DNA of 64,000 bases from contig AJFK01000724.1 in NCBI GenBank assembly GCA_000467715.1, positions 1-64,000 on the forward strand. The letters are read 5' to 3'. Made by a program: the position numbers and the translations under genes. A model generated the notes under the pieces. The model was not told where the DNA came from, did not search any database, and saw only the letters and a program-made list of their open reading frames with translations. Of this stretch, positions 32,820-45,354 are shown piece by piece. Positions within the stretch are counted from its first letter, which is position 1. Every line of letters starts with the position of its first letter. This stretch comes from Hysterium pulicare CBS 123377. Its lineage: Eukaryota; Ascomycota; Dothideomycetes; Hysteriales; Hysteriaceae.

Positions 32820-34372
32820 AATATCTTTCCAAAGATGATCAGGCTCCGCAGCGCAAGGCACGGACTCTATTGCAAGCTCCGGCTGCTTTCAACGCACGTT
32901 TATTATGCGTGCAGCCGTCAATGTTGCTTCGGATGCACACCCAGCACAACGGCTCAGCCAATGCAGGCAGGGTAGGCGGCTGGCGGCGTCCCAGTTGGGT
33001 GTTTCGAGAATGCGATCACGCGTGCGCAGGCTTTCGAACGTGAGCTGCCGTGACACAGCGCCAGCTCCAATGAAAGCGTAGTCCTTTTGCTGCCCGATCC
33101 AAGGTGGCGTCCCAGCTGCTTTCAATCCGGCACGCAGGAATGGAGCAAAGCTTCAGTGATACAAGGCCGGGGTCTCTGCAATCGAGGGGGCATTCCAAGG
33201 CTATGCGCGCTCATGATTATAGCAGGTATACTAGTTGGCGGTGGCCATAGTGTTGGACGCGAGCTGCGGTGGAGAACAGTGCCAAAGCGGTATGGAGTAT
33301 CGGCGAGCGCGGAGGTCGGCGACGTGTGAGAGGGGACGGCAGGCAAGGCAGAGGCAGACAGGATGGTCGCAGAGAGGGCAGATTGTACGCCTTGGTAGGG
33401 GAGAGCAGAGCGCGCTGGAGGAGAGAGCCGACGCAGAATTCTGACGCTGTGGGACACGGCTGGATTAGTCTTGCAGATGCTGCCGAGGGAGCGGAGTCGA
33501 CGCGGAAACTGCAGGCCAAAAAGCAGAGGCGTGCAATGAGGCAACGGGGACACAGGAGGCCGTCTCGAGTTTTACGTACAGAAGGAAGGAAACAGTGAAT
33601 GTTAAGATATTATACTCAGATACTCAGGAATCGACCCCGCTTGGATCGAGGGAGGTCGTTCGTGGGGAAGGGGTTGTCGCAACCTGCACACGCACCTGCT
33701 GGCGGGGGAGCTGTTCGGCTGGCACCAGTTGCGCCCACAATCGCTTAAGCCGACGAGCCGAGAGACGCCCACAGCTCCGTCATCCGTCCTCCTATCACGT
33801 CTAATCTCCACCACCAGGCACATTCACTGCATCCATCCACCACATCTATCCATCTATCCACCCTCAGATACCTCTCTTTCTCCACCTCCGCCCCTCGCAT
33901 TGAAAGCATGCCATGCCAAAAGCAACAAGCAGTCCTACTTCACCTGACGTCTCATATGTCACGTATAGTAGATAGCGGGCCCGCCTGTACGCTGTCATCA
34001 AAGTCCCTTGCTGTGCCACCCACCCATTCTTCCACCGTGCAATCAACCCTTCGTCCGCCTCTCCAGGTGTCTGGTTGGCCACGTTCCCTCGCTGCTTGGT
34101 GCTCTCGTCCTGCCCAACGGTACTCTCCGCACCACGCCCGCCCGTGTCTCCTGTATCCCTCGGGCTGCCGTGGCTCCCCTCGTGGCGTCCAGGTCGAGTC
34201 GCACACGACATCCACCAGCGTGCTTCAGGTTGTGTCACGTGGCGAACACGGCATGAAGGCAGGAAAAACTTGGATTCAATAAAACCCATGGATTTCTCTG
34301 TCGTGCCACTCTCTATTCTGGGTTTCCACCACTCATCCTCGCCCGGCCCAGCCATCTCATCCCGTTTCAACT
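32820..34372. other. Long intergenic region, AcuK promoter side
   Basis: About 1.55 kb between the start of AcuK and the 3' end of the MFS gene. GC-rich stretches (33000-33600) give overlapping open frames on both strands, none with recognisable features. A CATC/CATCTATC-rich tract lies near 33830-33870. A long leader or promoter for the regulator is the simplest reading. Confidence 0.45.
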
Positions 34373-37092
34373 CACGCTGACGCAAAGCGACTGTTGCCCC
34401 TGAGCCTCTTCCCGTACCGATAGAAGAGGAAAGGAAACCTGGACGTGACACAGCTCTGTTAGCGACTCCACGACCATTCAGCTGGGACGCTTGTCCTTAC
34501 GGTGCCATGGCCAATGCCAGGAAGGCGAGCAGCGATGTCGCCCACTGATAGCCCAACTCTGCTCCCAGGTTCAGTGACCGCCTTTTCAACATTCTGTTCG
34601 GTTTCAAACTCACTGTTGTACATTTGTACCCCAAATAAGGGAAATGCCGCTGCGAAGCTCGACCGCGCAAAGCTATTCGCAGCCAGCGCTGACGCAGCGT
34701 ATAATGGATACTATACTACAATGTTACTGACAAGTCCATAGGCCGATCTCGGAGGGCTTACACAATCCACAAGATAGGTGAACACGCCGGAGAAGACCCA
34801 TATGATACTACGTCATGAGATGGCGGTCAGCAGTGCTCTTGTTATTGAAAGGTGGCTGCATGGCCGGAGAAGGCGATTCAATAATGTCTTACCCAACACC
34901 AAAAAAGACGGAGAAGATTATTGGAACTGCAGCTGATCAGCTATTATTACTCGACCACTCGTGATGAGGATGCCGTACCTATCCAGTGCACCTACAAGGA
35001 CCGGGTTGTCAGCATACAGGAAGCCAGCCTGTCAGATCCTAATCAACCTACCCATGGATACGTGGTCCATCCAAACCCTGCGTAGATCGTGGTTAGCAGT
35101 ATGCCAAACTTCAAGAGCCTGCAGTAACCTACCAAACAGTGCAATTGGAACGATAATAGCGCCATATATTGTTGGCGGGAGCCGGAACTCTGGTTCGGAC
35201 CCACCGGGCTCTCCTCCCTGCGCCTCCCTTCTGCGCACGAGCCTGGCATAGTTCTTCCGCCAGAGCACATCACTTGATATACCAGCAATCATGCCAACAA
35301 ACAGCCCCAAGAACGTAATGCCTGTCTGCGAGATGTCGAAGCCATGGTTGTTCTCGAACACGAGCGGGAACGCACCAAAGAAGAGGTACAGGGTTCCCAA
35401 CAGGATTGCAGATAATATGCATAGATTTAGACACTAAGAGTTAAGTCAGCTTTCTACCAATGATTCTACAGGCTCATGACAAGTCCACCCCACCATTGGC
35501 TCAAAAATCAGCAGTTGGAAAGGGCGAATGCAAGACCACAACACAGTTTTAGCAATAGATCTCGATAACTTCTCAATGGGCGCTATCCATGCCTGATTTC
35601 CGGTTTCTTTTCGTAATCGTTGAGCTTTTTGACGTAGGAGGACGGGATGATATGTCTCGGGTACGAATAGGACGATCAGAGCCAGTTGTACTCCAGTCCA
35701 TATTAATAAAACGTAAAACGACCATCTCCATGAGGTATATTGATTGATGAACCCGCCAACGAGCGGTCCTATTTCTGGACTACTGACTAAGTTAGCTTGT
35801 GCATCTTACGCTTCGTGCTTCTCGAAAATCAGGTTGACAACGGCCGTGCTGAGGTGAGATGCAGGGAGAAGAATGAAAAGGACGTAGATGATGGGTTGAT
35901 AAGATCGGAAATAATCCTCTCCCGTTATAGCGATGACGCGCCTGCAATCTCCATGGACGCAGCATCGAAGTCAGGTAAAACCTACCCAATGAACGGACTT
36001 GCCGTATACACCTATGCGGAAGTCAGTATCCCACCAAACTCCTTTGAAAATCACTAGAGATGTTATAAATACCATCATCGGTGCAGAGAGTTCAGATCTC
36101 GCGAACATATCCCCAACCGTCCCACCAGCGACGCTCAAAAAGGCACTCCCGGACAAACCATCCAAGAAACGACCGACCAGCATGGTCGCCATGTTCGGTG
36201 CCACAGCACATGGGATAAGCCAGATAAGGAAAAACGAGTATGAATAGATGTAGATAGGCCGACGGCCGTAGAACTGTGGATTGCCAAAAGCCCGCATGTC
36301 AGTGAGTGACTTGAAACGCAGGGACTCGTGGTTGGATGTTCTTTGGTTCAAGCAAACTGTGTCTTACTTCAGATAAGGGGCTAAGAATCATTGGACCGAT
36401 TCCTAATCCAGCCACAAATAACGACAGCCCCAATGTGGCTATCTCGCGCGAGGTGTGGAATTCGCGCGTCAGCTGACTGTAGGTGCTGGTGTACAGAGAT
36501 GAAGTGCATGTCCTGCCGTCAAACACGTCAGTTGCCACGGTTCCAGACTTCCAATCTATCTCCTACGACGCCCTTTTCTTTTCAACAGCCCACGACTCTG
36601 GTTGGAAGTCTTAATTGAGCGCAACACGACTTACACGCAGAGAGAGCTGGCCGACACAATCAACACGATGCTCCACCGCCGTAGTTTCCCCATACTCCGC
36701 GGATTCATTGGATCGCGCTCTCCATCCCACGACACGACGAACCGGCCCTCCGCGTCGTCGGCCGTGTCACCGCTGGGGATGTTCGGCGGCGTTTCAGCGT
36801 CGTTGTCGAAGCAAGTATAGCCATCACCCCCGGCATAGGAGCGGTGAGAATGTACCGACTGGAGACTTCTGGCGTGTGCGAGTGTGGCGGATCTGGACGC
36901 CTCTCTGCCGCGATGGATGATGGGCTCGTACTCTTTTTCCTGCTTTTCTTGGGGAGCGGGTGGGCCAATGGACTTTGGGGAGTCTCCTGGTGATGTGATT
37001 GCTTCGGAGCGTTTCTCGAGGTCTAGAGATTGGCTTGCTTGTCGTGTTACGTTGGATCTGCTGCTTGTACTTGACCTTTGTGATGATCCCAT
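34373..37092 (-). CDS. DHA1-type MFS exporter
   Basis: Plasma membrane proton antiporter of the major facilitator superfamily, drug:H+ antiporter-1 group (12 helices), probably a multidrug or polyamine exporter. The start at 37092 gives a long hydrophilic N-terminus, then VSWDGERDPMNP, a DHA1 hallmark just before helix 1. Further blocks are TSTYSQLTREFHTSREIATL, PLSEFYGRRPIYI (motif A) and GRFLDGLSGSAFLSVAGGTV, the helix 4-5 region of the group. Later exons encode LGTLYLFFGAFPLVF and the WATSLLAFLALAMAP helix. The last exon reads YRYGKRLRGNSRFAS and stops at 34373. Many short introns interrupt the gene; not all borders were resolved. Substrate unknown. Confidence 0.87.
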
Positions 37093-39381
37093 TTTGGAAG
37101 CGGCTCTGCCAATAATGTTGTAGGCCAGATTCTACTACTAGATTTTAAAGTATCTTTAAGAGAAGGTTCGCCGATGGGATTGAATAGGCAATTAAAGGTT
37201 TTCAACCTTTTCCAAACCCTAAACGGCAAACTCGGCACCTGGATAAAAATCTTGGGCTAAGTCGTTACCACGCCCGCTTAGGTTAATGAGCTATAATGAA
37301 GATATGACGAATGATTAGAAGCTCTCCTGTCTAAGCTGTTGTTCCGTATACTCCTCGAAACCTGTAGTAGTGAAATAGCATAGGTTAGATGGCGAATTGA
37401 GCCCATTTTCCTCTTCGAAAAGATCATCGCGAACTACTAGCTAGTCGATGACCAAATGTTGTGGGGATGGCGACAAAGCGGGCTTAGATTTTTTTTGGTG
37501 TGAGTCTAGGTAGCATCGTCATTCCATGCTTCGGCACTTGGAACGGGACGGGCTGACCAAGCTTTTCGGCTAACCGTGGGTTTGGGCTGCTGTCATGAAC
37601 GCCGGGTCGTGTCTACCTTCCGTTGTCTTCAACGACACTCTCTAAAGTTGTTTTACTTGTTGGCACATTGTTTTCCCAGTTCTGGAGTTAATCATATTCC
37701 ATTCAGGTATTGACTTGTCCTTGCGCATTGCCGAGACCGGGGCTGCAGCTGAAGAGACTTCGACCAGAGCTAGCAAACGAAGCGGCCTACTGCTAAGTGG
37801 AAGACTGTACTAGAGGAGGGTCTATAGGTAATAAGACATGTTCGCTCTCTCGAGCACTTAGTGCGCAGCGAAAGGGCTGCCGTGACTGGAGTCGAAATAC
37901 CTCACGCACCCCACTGCAAAATCTTGGAGCCGTTACCTATCAAGCGCCATCCACAATTGCTGCCGCCGAGATGGATACGGAGGGAGAAATGTCTAGAATA
38001 AAGGATACGTCTTGATTGCAATTTCTTCTCAACTCTGAGGAACATGGTTTCATCTGAGCGGATCGCACCGTTCCTCCCGATGGATCGTCTTCATGCGCAA
38101 CATGCCTGTGACTGGGATTTGGTACCTATCAGCGTACAATACAGCTAACGAAAGAGATCGATTGTTTCTCATAGCAGTCCATATAGGAGCGACCCTTCTT
38201 CGTCCACCTTGACACTTGTCCAACAACCAAACACCACGATCATGTCGCTTCAATGCCATGGAAATTCTCTTTCTCCCGGCACCATTGACATGGACGTTAG
38301 AGACTAGCCCTAAATTTACTAACAACGGCATAGCTTGCCCCGATGTGCTTTACCTTGACCTAAATAGGTAGTTCGTAGAAGAGGCTTCAACTTCTTAATG
38401 TAATACCGGTTAGCTAAAGTAGTCGCGAATTGATTCTCGCTTCGAAAAGCGAAATGGGAACGATGGTGAAACTTCTCTGTCGTTTCTTAGATTTGTAAAA
38501 CGTTAGGATTGTTCCTGCGATGAGTACTCGGTGTTGATACGAAGTGTACTCGGGGCCTCAAGTATGCCGGTGGTAATTGTCGACAATACTAAATACCCAG
38601 ATTACCAAATGTACTGAATAGCAACTTCGAAGTCTATCAAATTGAAAGCAATATCGGCGCCCTATCAACACATTTCAACGGACTTTGAGAGTGAAAGTCT
38701 GGAATATCTTCAGGCGACCCATATTCTAAGCTGCGCAGAGCTGCGTCGCAAGGAGGATCCACGATGAAACAGATGGTGAGCATTGGAAGAGTTTCTTTTT
38801 CCGGATTGACCTGCTACTTCTGAGTAGCATCAGCACGGTCGCGATCTCGGTCAGCCCTGTATGAAGTTGGGGGCGTGACAGGATTGATTTTGGTCAAGGA
38901 GTTTTCCTTCTGGAACTCCTTTCGGCCTTTACCGAGGCCCCGTTTTGGCACCCTGCCGCCCGTTCAATCGGTGCAACTCGGACCGGGACCCCTAAACCTA
39001 AAATTCCGGCGGCCTGGTTTTCAAACGCGGCCAATCATTTCTCCTTCACCACACAAATCATCAAAGCTACGTGAGATACGAGATGAGCGTCAGCACGTAG
39101 TAGGGCTAAGCTCGTACAAATCTCAGAAACTCGGCTTAGCTTCTCGAATCCTTCGTCGAGATCACAGCTCAGCTTCCTCTGTCATAGGAATAGAATCCGC
39201 AACTAAGCTGTGTCGTCAGCAGCCGTGTGGTGGTCACTGGTGGCACGCCCAACGTTGTCATTTGGATCCTCAAGGCCCGCGTGAAGGCTAAGTAAATCTC
39301 ACATTTCCCCCTCGCTTGGCTTTTCCTTATGTCTGACTTTCTCTGATCTCTCTTTTCTCGTCGAGGAGATCCCCTTTGATC
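37093..39381. other. Large gene-poor interval
   Basis: About 2.3 kb without a recognisable gene. Frames at 38050-38331 (minus) and 38875-39291 (plus) have no features I can name. The interval contains the promoter of the MFS gene on its left and of the glycosyltransferase on its right. No repeat or transposon ends were seen. Confidence 0.45.
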
Positions 39382-40516
39382 ATGGTTTCCTTTAAAACAC
39401 ATACAACTTTACTAGCAACGTCTGTTGGCCTCACAGTTCTCATAGTCACCCTTGGCTTCTTTGCCTGGCATGGACCGCCTCCGAAGATACCGATTGGCTA
39501 CGGAGGTACCCACGTTGAAGTGTTTGTCAGGTCTACCCCTTCGAGATTCCCCGTAGCTAATCTCTAAAAGAACGATACCCAGCGAGGACATGGGGCCTAT
39601 TTCAATGGCAGAGATTCTTCGACTTCTCTATGCGCCTCTCAAGATCTCGCCAACTGAACCCTCCTTCACCGACGATGACGGCACGAAATACAAACTACCG
39701 AAACACCCGCTGTACCCGAACAAGCTTGGAAAGGACGTTCTGATTGTAGACTTGGAGACACGGCCGTTGAAGAAAAAGAACCAACTTATGCACGATGGCG
39801 ACTACAACTGGGAAAAGCTGGACTATCTCTCCGGCGGCATCTTGAACCACTACACCTACGCTATGATCCACGGCTACTCCTACAAATTCATCCGAGCAGC
39901 TTCTTTCTCCGACAGACACAACACATGGATCAAACCAAGCGCCATAGCCAACGTACTCAAAGACTACAAATTTGTCATTTTCCTCGACGCAGATGCTGCC
40001 TTCCACCAAATGCACGTGCCCATCGAATGGCTCCTCAACTACTGGCAAATCGACGAAAAGACTTCCATTACTATGGCACTCGACCCAGCTGGACCCCCGG
40101 GAACAAACGACGACCGCTTCAACCGTACCCTCACCAACACCGGTTTCATGATCGTCCAGCGAGGCGAGCGCACACAAGAGATCCTCCGCGCCTGGCACGA
40201 GTGTCCATCCGACGTCCGCTACCCAGATTGCTCGGAATGGAAGAAACCCAAGTTCCACGAGCAGAGCGCCTTTGGCAACTACATCCGCTACGACTATGAA
40301 GAAAACATCAAAGAGCTGCCTTGTACAGAAGCGAACGGATACCCCGGCACTCTGTGCAAGGGTGTCTGGATTCGTCACTATTGGTTCGGGAAGGAGCGTG
40401 TGAGAGAAGACTTCGCAAATTCGGCGATGCAGGCGCTCACGGTTCCGCTGCAGAGGATGTTTGTTGAGAATACGGGACGGATCGTGACACAGCAACTGAA
40501 AAACGAGATTCTTTGA
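39382..40516 (+). CDS. GT34-type glycosyltransferase (GMA12/MNN10 family), type II membrane protein
   Basis: Golgi galactosyl- or mannosyltransferase-like protein. Exon 1 (39382 to about 39519) encodes a short cytosolic tail and a signal anchor (LLATSVGLTVLIVTLGFFAW). The intron ends near 39587 and exon 2 runs to 40516, giving about 350 aa. The catalytic part contains YAMIHGYSYKF, a DxD motif in FVIFLDADAAF, TNTGFMIVQRGERTQEIL and FHEQSAFGNYIRYDYEENI, all typical of family GT34. The donor was set at GTGTTT or slightly later, so a few residues at the junction are uncertain. Members build N-glycan outer chains or cell wall mannan side chains in fungi. Confidence 0.85.
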
Positions 40517-41865
40517 GAGGAGCATAGCATGCATGCATTTGGCCAGCCGGCGTCACACTTTTCGATTTTATGATACCCGCAAAATTCAAAAAATTCAAAA
40601 TTACACAATCACCGTCACATTTCACCGCTGCAAAACTACCTACGGCACCCCGAATTTGTACGATAGCATGCCCATTGATCTTTCTTACTTTTGCTTCGTA
40701 TTCCGTTAAGGCATCCAACATAACGCATCCCTCAGATTCGCCCTGCTTCACGGATCCGAGCGGGGAGTCAAACACTGCACTGCCTCGTTCCTTCACAACA
40801 AGTAGGATTCAGCAACGTGTATTTTCACGTCACATCACACACCATTCTGACTTCACCGAATACGGATCTGCAAGTGGCGCAGCATAGTGGAGGTTTGGTT
40901 TTGGAGAGAACGCCGGGAGTATGTCACGTGATAGATGTGAGTTTTGAAGGTTTTCTCTAATATACTATTATACCCTGCATATGCATTTGTATTTGGAGTT
41001 TTCGGGAAAGAAGGAGGTGCATGTGGGTGGAGTTTTTGAGCGTTTATGTGTGGAGTGTTTGGTGCATAGGAAGTGGAGTCCGGGGAATGAACCTATAATT
41101 CGTAGTTCGAAAAGTAGAGGAAATCTAGAACATTCAAGTCATGGATTACTTTATGGCATGTCTGGTTATTCGAAGTGATGTCGTTGTCATTCGCGAAGGA
41201 GAATTGACCTTGGGAAGTGAGTTATGTGGGATTGGAGTCTCTTTAAGGAGGCTAGGCAGACTGTTTTCTTAAAGGCTACTTTATAAAGTAGAAGAAAATA
41301 GTTTATTTTAATGATTAATCAATTACTGTAGATAGATCGGTGATAATATTGTCTTTCCAGCGGGTAGATAATATGCTATTTTCACTGCCTCTCCTACAGT
41401 CTGAGCCGGTATGCGAACCGCGAGTAATGGAGGACATAGGCGCGGATCTAGGTTTGGAATGAACGAGCTAGTTTAGAACTTAACGCCAATTGAAATGATG
41501 GATATGTGGGATAAACACTGACGGTCTCACATGTAAGAAATACAAGAGCACCCATACTCAAAATCAAAATTCCAAGTATGACTACCTTGACCCCACCAAC
41601 ATATCTAACAAAACATAAACAGTTCCAGAAACATAAAAGAAGATATTAGTACAAGATATGAAAGCAAGATATTACAACAAGATTCTCAAACCACCATATC
41701 CAGATAAAGACCACTACTGCACACAATTCCAAGATACATCCGCCCATCTTCGAAGCACACTTCATTTCAACGAATAAGCCGATCAATATGCCGAACCTTG
41801 TCTTGTTCTTCCCTTCGCCATCATCCGCACTACCTACAGCTCTGCTATCCTACCGACCCTGACTG
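40517..41865. other. Intergenic
   Basis: About 1.35 kb between the ends of the glycosyltransferase and the small 92-aa gene. AT-rich stretches near 41270-41340 include atggctactttataaagtag-like inverted segments. No gene is supported. Confidence 0.4.
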
Positions 41866-42144
41866 CTAATCATCTTCTTTGCGAGGCTGTCCGGCAATCG
41901 GCCCAGTTCGTTTAGCTTCGATCTCTTTTCCCTTTTCATACCACATGTCCTCTTTATGATCCGCATACTCTATTCTTTCGTCCTCCTTTCGCGCTGGAGG
42001 CAGTAGGGTGTTGCTTCGTTTGGGTTTTGCAGGCTGCTCGGCTGGTGGCTTGCTAAAGGGGCTGTATGCTCTGTTTCCTTGCTCCTCGAGGCGGCGGGCT
42101 GCTCCGCGAGAGAGTTTTTCGGGTTCCGTATTTTCGGAAGACAT
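41866..42144 (-). CDS. Small conserved-looking hydrophilic protein, 92 aa
   Basis: An uninterrupted frame with a clean ATG, MSSENTEPEKLSRGAARRLE. It is rich in Lys, Glu, Arg and Pro, has no Cys and no hydrophobic segment, and is probably disordered. Segments such as EYADHKEDMWYEKGKEIEAK look constrained rather than random. A long leader-like T/A-rich stretch lies upstream. I do not recognise a family. Confidence 0.65.
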   Translation of the reverse strand: MSSENTEPEKLSRGAARRLEEQGNRAYSPFSKPPAEQPAKPKRSNTLLPPARKEDERIEYADHKEDMWYEKGKEIEAKRTGPIAGQPRKEDD

Positions 42145-43111
42145 TTTGGAACTCTGGGTTTAAGGAATCTGAGATAAGTACGATAGTTTAGGGAGGAGAA
42201 TCTGCACGGTTGGAGATTTGGTGCTGGTTGTCGAGAATTGCGGTAACGCTTCCAAATTCGAAAATGTATATGTCTGGGGAGATTGTTTTAGGCTCGATGC
42301 TGTACCTTGGAGTCGGGATATGATGATCAATGGTGATATACGAGCCCGATGATAATGATTGCAGTGGTCACAACCAGTGTTCAATTCAGTGTTGCGGGAG
42401 CAGTAGTCGTAGATCCGCTGACGGTAACAAGATGCTGTGGAATGCCGAGGTCGGGTTGTGTGGTATAGATAGTACAAAATATATGTGAAGAAGTGTTGTT
42501 GTGAGCTTTAGGTAAATGTGATGTTACTGTTGCTCGTTCGCGAGTTCGTGAAAGTTGTACGTGAGAGGAAGGAAAAAGGGAGAGAGTTGCTGGCAGATAT
42601 ATTTATACCCTTCGTGTGAGTCAAGTCCAATACAGCTTGAGATCGTTGATGACAGATTCAATGATGTTATAAGGTGTAGTAGTCATAGTATTTGAGTCGC
42701 GCTGGGGGAAGAGTCGTTGCTGTGAGAGTCATGCTATAGGACGGTCAATTTCCAGGTGGGGAACAGTCACCACCCAGAATGTCACATCGTTGAGGTAAAA
42801 GAGGATTTCCGAGAAACATGAAATAGGAATGGGTTTAAAAGTCTGTAAAGAACACAGCTCTCATGATTATAGAGCAATAGAAGAGCTTAGATCCGTACAT
42901 AGATCCACTACGTAAGGTCCCATACCCATTGGTGATTTCCACTTACATGCACCCCGATATTCCATCTCCATCTTGCACTGGTGATTGAAGATGAGTGAGC
43001 AACCGGAACTCACATCAAAACCCAGAATCTTCAAGCGCTGTCCAACATGACAAATACGTGACTCAAATACTTCTATAATGAACTTTTTAATGCACGACAG
43101 ATATATCCTTA
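42145..43111. other. Intergenic
   Basis: Almost 1 kb between the start of the 92-aa gene and the end of the F-box-like gene. It includes the promoter of the former. The frame at 42160-42477 has no support. Confidence 0.45.
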
Positions 43112-44115
43112 TTAACGAAATAAACCTGGCGTGAAGACGATGACGTTTTCCAAATGATGATTATGGTCATCGTCAGCAGGGTGCATAGCATACCCCCAAA
43201 GCGCATTAATGCTCTCTTCCATGCCGTCCCCTCCCCCCTCTTCTTCAAATTGGTGATCTCCACCTGTCTGGTCCTCGTGTTCTCGGGTCTGCGGTGATGA
43301 CTGCGGCAATAATCTATCGAGGCCTAGATTGAGACCCAGCAGTGATTCGACGGTGACATTTTCACCATCAAACATACCCTCGGTGTCGAAGGTGCTGACT
43401 GGATCCGCAAGGTATATGCCTTGCGCCGCACGCTCGCAACTGCCTAAATCAGTGACCTTACTCTTTGAAGAATAAGAAGCGCTGAGAAAGAAAGTGATTT
43501 TACGACCTTCGATCGTGGTGTTGCTCTTAAAAGCATCACGGATACCCAGTGCGACATCGACTCCGAACCTGGCTCGATCGAGGCGGATACGAAGCTGCTT
43601 TGCCGTGTTACCACTGGCAAGTTCCCGCAGCGTACGCGTGATGGGGTGGTTTTGGCCCATCAAGGAGTCATCGAAGTGGTGGTCAATGTTAGCTTTGAGG
43701 TCCGAAGAAAGTGAAATCGTAAGCTGGTTCAGCCTAGCGGTCGAACGGGCCGGAGACAAAATCATCTCGGCCTTGTTAATAGTACTAGAAGCTAAGGGAT
43801 GGCCAGTGGAGACGGAGAAAGTGATACGCCTGAGGAACTCAGCGTACTGAGAGCTGAGCGCCACTAAAGTGGTGCTGTATAAGACTGGCGTCAGGACATG
43901 GGTGATAAGAAAGTGGTTCTTCCATAAAATATATGGGAAGCTTCCTTGTGGTATAGGTTGCAGGTATACATGATTGCAAGCCGGTTCTTTTGTAGAACGT
44001 CGACACAAATAAGGCCGGGCTGGATTAGGACAAACTCCCAGATCATGACGCGGATCTCTGGAGGCACTCGTCCAAGCATATCGTTTGAAGAGAGGATGGA
44101 CATTGAAAAGGACAT
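43112..44115 (-). CDS. F-box-like / 'PPEIR' fungal protein
   Basis: The N-terminus reads MLGRVPPEIRVMIWEFVL, the opening of many fungal F-box-like proteins that recruit targets to ubiquitin ligases. It is followed by CNLYHKEASHIFYGRTTFLS, also typical. The remainder is in another frame from about 43880 (SQYAEFLRRITFSVSTG) and runs to 43112. A 44-base intron with a weak GTCCTG donor and GCTCAG acceptor would join them in phase. It ends with an acidic, His/Gly-rich tail and VIVFTPGLFR. No second known domain is seen. The start at 44115 was chosen because upstream residues in the frame look like leader. Confidence 0.55.
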
Positions 44116-45354
44116 GCTAATGTAGTGCTGTTGTTCCAAAATTTGATTTGGGAAGTTGAAGAAGTAGCCGGTGAGAAAGTGTGTTGAGGTTATAATCCGT
44201 AGGTTGCTGATGTGGTTTGGTGGAAGAAGTGTTCTCAAGCTGTCGCAGAACAGGTAGTAGTAGCGGTAAGGCTACTTCCTCTTGGCAGGGCTCCTCGACG
44301 AACTTAGGTAAACATCCCACTAACGCGTCCCCCGCTCGGTAAGCTGTGAAGCATATGAAGATTGTGATTCTCAATATTCATCATCCTATATTCCCCTCTT
44401 GTGCCTATTGTGATTTCAATGTTGATGCATATGAATTGGTAATCACTCCGCTGTGGATTGGTCCTAGGAATGCGCATCTGTTTTCAATATGTGGATTATA
44501 TTATTCACATCAGAAGGTAGATGCTCGAAGTGTAATTGCATGATTATACAGAGAAGTAGATATAACCAAACTTGTTTTCATATTCACCAGCAATTTGTGT
44601 TGCAGACAGCAGGATTCTGAAAAAGTTATAATGGCAAGCTACGAGGGCTCGTATTTGGGCTGGAAGCTGAATAAAGCCTATTTTGATCTGAAGAGCACGA
44701 AGCAAACCAATAGTGGGATAATCAGACTTTCCGGTTCATAATGATTGCGTTGGTGTTTAGACAAGCTATGATCACGGATGAGGAGACAATAGTCGTTGAG
44801 GACGAAAGGCCGTAATTTAGTTTCTCCGATTCACCGGTCTTGGCATCCCCAGCCCCCTCAACGACTCCGTTTGACTTCTGTCTTATCAAGTGGTTTTCTG
44901 CACTTGAATCATCACAAAAGTTTTAATAGTGACGTCCATGTTGAATTCTTACATTTATTATGATGAATGGATCCCTGACAACACCTTGGACATCACGAAA
45001 TGATGTGTACCCGGAAAACGCGTAAGAGTAGAATACCTGGCTTCACCAGCAGAAGGGATCTTTCGCAGGCTTACATTAACCTGCAACGTTCGAGTCATGA
45101 CAACGCTCACAAGCTGGTTCTTGGGAGACGAAGTTACCGGGGCTTCCCCGCATTACGTCGATCGGTCAGGTACGAACCGGATTAGAGTATATTAATGCGG
45201 AGAAATTATATCTCGGCATAATGGCAATACCGAGACTAAAGCCTGGGGTAACGTGCATTATGAGATTGATGTCTTCGTAGACTTATTACTCCGGTCATTG
45301 TCTTTGCCTTGAGCATCAGTCCACCCTCTCTGCCATTTTCATTATCAGGAGGGT
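44116..45354. other. Divergent intergenic region
   Basis: About 1.24 kb between the starts of the F-box-like gene and the GH78 gene. AT-rich in the middle. No gene, repeat or RNA structure that I can support. Confidence 0.45.

Noticed and set aside
33016-33600. Overlapping frames of about 100 residues on both strands upstream of AcuK
   Set aside because: High GC lowers stop-codon frequency on both strands. None shows a domain, codon pattern or clean context, so I treat the region as promoter/leader.
38875-39291. 138-aa plus-strand frame before the glycosyltransferase
   Set aside because: No recognisable feature, mixed composition, and it lies directly in the presumed promoter.
39695-40534. 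279-aa minus-strand frame opposite the GT34 gene
   Set aside because: Antisense shadow; the plus strand carries the DxD motif and family blocks.
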